From Tachypleus tridentatus (taxonomy: Eukaryota; Arthropoda; Merostomata; Xiphosura; Limulidae), in NCBI RefSeq assembly GCF_004210375.1, contig NC_134834.1, positions 157,189,290 to 157,253,289 of the forward strand: a stretch of 64,000 nt of DNA, given 5' to 3'. The position numbers and the translations under genes were made by a program. The notes beneath the pieces are model-generated. The model saw only the letters and a program-made list of their open reading frames with translations. It was not told where the DNA came from and ran no database searches. The first letter of the stretch is position 1. Each line of letters starts with the position of its first letter. Positions 60,801 through 64,000 of this stretch are shown piece by piece.

Positions 60801-63152
60801 TGACGGTTGGCATCTGAAACGTATTTCCTCAGACTGGATAACAAATCCCGTAGCTACTTTATCTCGAGTCAACCCGGATATATCGATTACGAGGAATGCT
60901 ATTACAGCAAATATATATTTGTGTACATTACACAGACATACACAAATTCTAGTTTTATTGGAATTTATGATTGTTAAAGAAATCTAACAGTACAAGAACC
61001 ACCCTTATAATATAACGTCAATAATTTCTTCCTCCTGTTTCACGGTCATGCTTATTAACTATTAATTGTTTTGTGTATTCCATGCTGCTGCAAGGTGGAA
61101 AAGCCAACATTCAAGAGCTGCAATGAACTACAATATTAAATAATCTCACAAACTATTGCAATATAGAGGATTATAAAAGGGTAGAATATATATAAATAAA
61201 ACATGCAACTAGCTTTCTCCAACGCTTAAGAATACAGGAGGTTCACTCGTATAACATTATCAAAAGTTGACCTAGCGGGGTTGTTAGAAACTGATTTAGA
61301 ACTGAAGTTCTCAACTGGAAATACCTGATAACATTGCAGCGATGAACATTGCTTCAGGCCAGTCTCTTCTTTATTGTTTATTACGTTCAAGTTGCACAAT
61401 GGGCTAAAAGCGCTGTGTCCAGCACCAAACAGTAAAGTGGGCAAACCTGAGGCGCTCCTCATGGCTCAGAAAAAACATCAAGTTTATTGCTGAGGTAGCA
61501 GGGGCATCTCAGGTTTGCTCACTGTACTGTAAATTTGAGGTAAATGTTTTGTGACACATAAAGAGACGCATTAAGAAATAAGGAAACAACAACACAGCTT
61601 TCAAAAGAACACATACACAATAAACATATGTGATACCTCATGGGGCTCATCAATCCTGAACAATAAATATATATGTCACATCACTGGCATATCACGAAAT
61701 CAGTCACGAAAATGTGTAAACAATAAACATATGCACCACTTTATGGCTCTCACCAATCACGAAACTATCCCAGTGTGCACACTTCCACTCTGTGGAATAG
61801 ACTTAAAGTATTAATTTATTTTATCTCAACATGCGCGACCCTAGATGGTGCAACAGCCACAAAAATATCACGAGCTCCACTTCCAATTACATCACTTTTA
61901 TTAAGCACAAAGATACACAATAGGCTCTCTGTGCTATGCCCATCACGGGTATCGAAACCCGGTTTTTGGCGTTATATGCTTTAAGAAGTAATGCTGTTTC
62001 ACTGTGTAGGGGTAGTGACAAGACAACATGAAGCTTGATCCATTTGATCTAAATATGCGTCACCTTGAGAGGAGGGAGGATACAACATTTGTAAAGAGCT
62101 CTCAAATTACACTACTAATAACACTTAGAGACAGAATAGATTAGTTCATTTGTTTAAACCTTAAGTAACTTTCGAATGTGTACGATTATATAAAAAACTC
62201 GCTAAGTGCAAAGTTATTTTTGCTGCTATCATTAGGTTAATGCTGTTTTATTTAATAATTTACACATTGTTTAAAACATGCTGTAATTTGAAAACAACAA
62301 CCTTATAAGGTAACACATTAGACTAAAACTTTATGTTTCGTTTTATTCCAAGTGTATAAATTATTATAATTATTTTATAAATGCTATTATATAATTACTA
62401 ACATATTTAGATATGTTCTCACTTTTGCAAGATTTGCCATCCGAAAGTAATTTGAATCCTTTATGGCAGTCACAATGGTAACTGCCAAGGTTGTTGACGC
62501 ACTGGTGATCACATACGTTTTCATCTTGTTCACACTCGTTAATATCTGCAAGAAATCAACGAAGATATCTGCTAAGCCTAATATTCACTCCATAACCTAG
62601 TGTCTCTCAAAGTTTGTTTGTTTGTTTTTGAATTTCGCGCAAAGCTACTCGAGGGCTATCTGCGCTAGCCGTCCCTAATTTAGCAGTGTAAGACTAGAAG
62701 GAAAGCAGCTAGTCCTCACCACCCACCGCCAACTCTTGGGCTGCTCTTTTACCAACGAATAGTGGGATTGACCGTCACATTATAACGCCTCCACGGCTGA
62801 AAAGGCGAGCATGTTTGGTGGGACGGGGATTCGAGCCCTCAACCCTCAGATTGCGAGTCGAGTGCCTCGATCACCTGGCCATGCCGGGCCCTCCCGTATT
62901 AATGTCTTCTTTTAAGAAATTATACAAATTTAATGAAAAATCAGATGTATGCATATTGATATAATATTTTTCTTGTTTCTGATTGGTTGATCTGGTAGTC
63001 ACTTTTTTCTAAAATTGTTTTTGGTATTTCGATTTATCTCTCACATCTAAACTCACCTATTTCACAAAATTTGCCTGTCCAACCTTTAGGGCAAGAGCAA
63101 TAATCTGGGTTTGTGCATTTTCCGGAATTCTGACAGGGTTGAGTGCAAAGAG
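57631..63152 (-). CDS. EGFL7: EGFL7/8-like secreted EGF-domain protein, 3' part of gene (4 exons, 5' end outside window)
   Basis: Spliced model on the minus strand: 63152-63057, 62545-62423, 60078-59996, 57861-57631. Seen: the exons join in frame (phases 1, 1, 0) and give an EGF domain, a calcium-binding EGF domain, a charged helical linker and a coiled-coil tail ending in a TAG stop at 57633-57631. Known: vertebrate EGFL7 and EGFL8 have signal peptide, EMI domain, EGF, cbEGF and a C-terminal coiled coil, and are secreted matrix-associated vascular factors; human EGFL7 ends with a very similar SLSEQISFLEE segment (recalled, not searched). Inferred: this is an invertebrate member. The signal peptide and EMI exons must lie to the right of 64000. 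The introns are 511, 2344 and 2134 bp and carry several SINEs. Alternatives are another EGF/cbEGF matrix protein, but the tail argues for EGFL7/8. Confidence 0.77.
58116..58333 (+). mobile_element. SINE-A, young subfamily, 3'-truncated, in intron
   Basis: 'ggcctgccatggccaagcgc' head with a short deletion, intact body, ends abruptly at 'ttagggacggctc'. It lies in the last intron of the EGFL7-like gene, opposite in strand. Confidence 0.9.
58584..58722 (-). mobile_element. SINE-B with large internal deletion
   Basis: Tail 'gaatttcgcacaaagctact' and head 'gggtttcgatcccacgactc' are joined with most of the body missing. Confidence 0.65.
58739..59048 (-). mobile_element. SINE-A with internal duplication
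   Basis: After 'gtcacattataacgtcccca' the segment 'cacggctaaaagggtgagta' + 'tgtttg' is repeated in diverged form ('cacggctaaaaaaagaagta' + 'tgtttg') before the head. The copy is therefore about 35 bp longer than normal. Confidence 0.82.
59335..59695 (+). repeat. ~60-bp degenerate tandem array in EGFL7-like intron
   Basis: Blocks such as 'accactacggaaacgtaacc' + 'ttttaacgaacc' and 'aaaattacatgttactaaac' + 'cagttat' recur five to six times with strong drift. Confidence 0.7.
59996..60078 (-). CDS. EGFL7: EGFL7-like exon: linker and start of coiled coil (predicted)
   Basis: This 83-bp exon starts in phase 1 after a good acceptor (ctctttccctag) and runs open to an AAG|GTCAAT donor in phase 0. 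These are exactly the phases needed to link the cbEGF exon with the terminal exon. It encodes SLNRIPEYQEFLQ followed by VYEELTKKVMKMEK, a helical charged stretch that runs on into the coiled coil. The donor is weak. Two other in-frame GT sites (after ...TKK and after ...EFLQ) would shorten it without changing frame. Confidence 0.6.
60079..61539. other. EGFL7-like intron, no element recognised
   Basis: AT-rich intronic sequence. A possible short exon near 61325-61367 was considered and rejected. Confidence 0.5.
61540..61765 (+). repeat. ~60-70-bp degenerate tandem array in intron
   Basis: 'acaataaacatatgtgatac' + 'ctcatggggctc' recurs as 'acaataaatatatatgtcac' and 'acaataaacatatgcaccac' + 'tttatggctctc'. 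Confidence 0.7.
61908..62012 (-). mobile_element. SINE-C in intron
   Basis: 'aagcacaaagatacacaata' at left, 'cacgggtatcgaaacccggt' in the middle, damaged head at right. Confidence 0.8.
62423..62545 (-). CDS. EGFL7: EGFL7-like exon: calcium-binding EGF domain
   Basis: This 123-bp exon is phase 1 to 1, with acceptor tttcttgcag and donor GTGAGA. It encodes DINEC at the start, the Ca-binding D-x-N/D-E pattern, and CVNNLGSYHCDC, which fits the Asn/Asp hydroxylation consensus C-x-N-x4-Y-x-C-x-C. It has six cysteines and ends FKLLSDGKSCK. This is a textbook EGF_CA module. Confidence 0.9.
62612..62891 (-). mobile_element. SINE-A between the two EGF exons
   Basis: Very well conserved full-length copy in the 511-bp intron, same strand as the gene. 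It makes up over half of that intron. Confidence 0.94.
63057..63152 (-). CDS. EGFL7: EGFL7-like exon: EGF domain
   Basis: This 96-bp exon is symmetric (phase 1 to 1). It is bounded by an acceptor with a pyrimidine stretch (tttactttcag) and a donor GTGAG. Its 32 codons hold six cysteines in EGF spacing (LC, PC, KC, YC, SC, FC) with the end CPKGWTGKFCEI. It joins the next exon across a GAT (Asp) codon, giving FCEI-D-INEC, which is the expected bridge from an EGF to a calcium-binding EGF domain. Confidence 0.85.
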   Translation of the reverse strand, partial: LFALNPVRIPENAQTQIIALALKVGQANFVK

Positions 63153-64000
63153 CTGAAAGTAAAAACAAGAAGACAAAAACTGAGCACTGTACCAGAATAT
63201 GGTGTTAGAATTATTCTTTGAGGACCTTATTTTACATTTGTAATGTGTTCAGAGGGACATAAACATTTAGATGGTTAGAAACAGAAGGGGCTTTGTAATG
63301 GATTTACCATTATACGTTTATTTTAGTGCTTACGCTTGTTTCTGTATATATATGTTTTTTGCATGTGACGTATACTGTTGACTGTTTATTGCGGAAGTCC
63401 CGCCTGTTCTCGAACTTTATAGAGAATTTTTGAAAGTGAGAACCACCGATATTTGGTTAGGAAAACGAACTAGATCATTGTTGAACATTATAAAAAAATC
63501 GAGTGATTGATATATAAAAACCGATGCACCGAAAGACAGAAGAAAATAATATTGGACAGTTACAGTCAGTATGCCATAGGCCTAGGAAGCTATAATTGTG
63601 ATTAACGTCTATTAATCGGAAAACTACAGAATTTGACTAGGAACGTTTATAGATTTCGAACATTACAAACGTTCAACTTCAGTGAATATCAACTCAGAAT
63701 TAATTTATTCGTCGTAGAGCTGGGTCATCGATAAATTATTTAGTTCTAAACCGGATATAAAACTCAGTGATGTCTGTAAGTTTGTAAAACTATTGCACAT
63801 AAACTATCATTTATAATAACTACTAATAACAACCGTTATTATAAATTGTATTATTTTTTATTTTGTATATTAAAATATGTTTGTCTTAAAAAATTATGTG
63901 TATTAATCTTGTTCGCAAATACGATACATTTGATACATATTAACATTTAATTAACTTCTAAATTATAATTTAAAATATCCGGTTATTTGAAATAGTAATA
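63153..64000. other. Upstream intron of EGFL7-like gene
   Basis: AT-rich, no EMI-domain or signal-peptide exon recognised before the window edge. Confidence 0.45.

Noticed and set aside
61325..61367. Possible EGFL7-like linker exon (KTGLKQCSSLQCYQ, phase 1 to 0)
   Set aside because: The phases fit, but there is no pyrimidine stretch before the acceptor and the peptide is not helical. The exon at 59996-60078 is better in both respects.
57862..63056. Vertebrate EGFL7 introns host miR-126
   Set aside because: By eye I saw no sequence resembling its conserved core on the minus strand of these introns, so no microRNA is annotated.
1..64000. LTR retrotransposons or endogenous viruses
   Set aside because: No paired long terminal repeats, primer-binding sites, protease or integrase motifs were seen.

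Overview
The window is AT-rich animal (eukaryotic) DNA with no bacterial, plasmid or organellar features. It is dominated by short interspersed elements (SINEs) with tRNA-like heads, by decayed cut-and-paste DNA transposons and by small tandem arrays. The main SINE has a head resembling tRNA-Thr(CGT), a central part with 'gcggtgggtggtgatgac', and a tail 'gctttgcgcgaaattc' plus (CAAA)n. I associate it from memory with chelicerates, possibly a horseshoe crab. That placement is a guess, not proven by the sequence.

The only host gene I can support is at the right end on the minus strand (57631-63152). Four exons encode an EGF domain, a calcium-binding EGF domain, a coiled-coil linker and a C-terminal tail containing SLSEQISILEERL. 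The order EGF / cbEGF / coiled coil and this tail point to an EGFL7/EGFL8-type secreted protein. Its signal peptide and EMI-domain exons would lie beyond position 64000. The other 57 kb is downstream of that gene and holds no convincing host exon; the short open reading frames there are random or lie in repeats.

Four labels are used for the SINEs. SINE-A is about 275 bp with a Thr-like tRNA head. SINE-B is an older long family with a 'GTGGCTCAGTGGTTAG'-type head and a body related to SINE-A. SINE-C is about 110 bp with head 'CCCAGTGGCACAGCGGTATG' and the tail 'gtgtagctttgtgcttaatt'. SINE-D is a short relative with head 'CCTGGTGGAACAGC'. All share the motif 'agatagcc..gtgtagctttg' or a variant near the 3' end, which suggests that one LINE machinery moved them.

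DNA and retro-transposons: a DD38-spaced Tc1-like relic at 5590-7302, split by a SINE; a complete-ended Tc1-like element with long inverted repeats at 42659-44250, inserted into a SINE-C; a 5'-truncated Penelope-like element with a GIY-YIG domain at 46190-47850; a 221-bp hAT-type MITE with a perfect 8-bp target duplication at 50419-50639; and a DD34D mariner at 51065-52340 with a SINE inserted at its right end. Tandem arrays with 14, 30, 31, 39 and about 43 bp units and two large hairpin repeats complete the picture.
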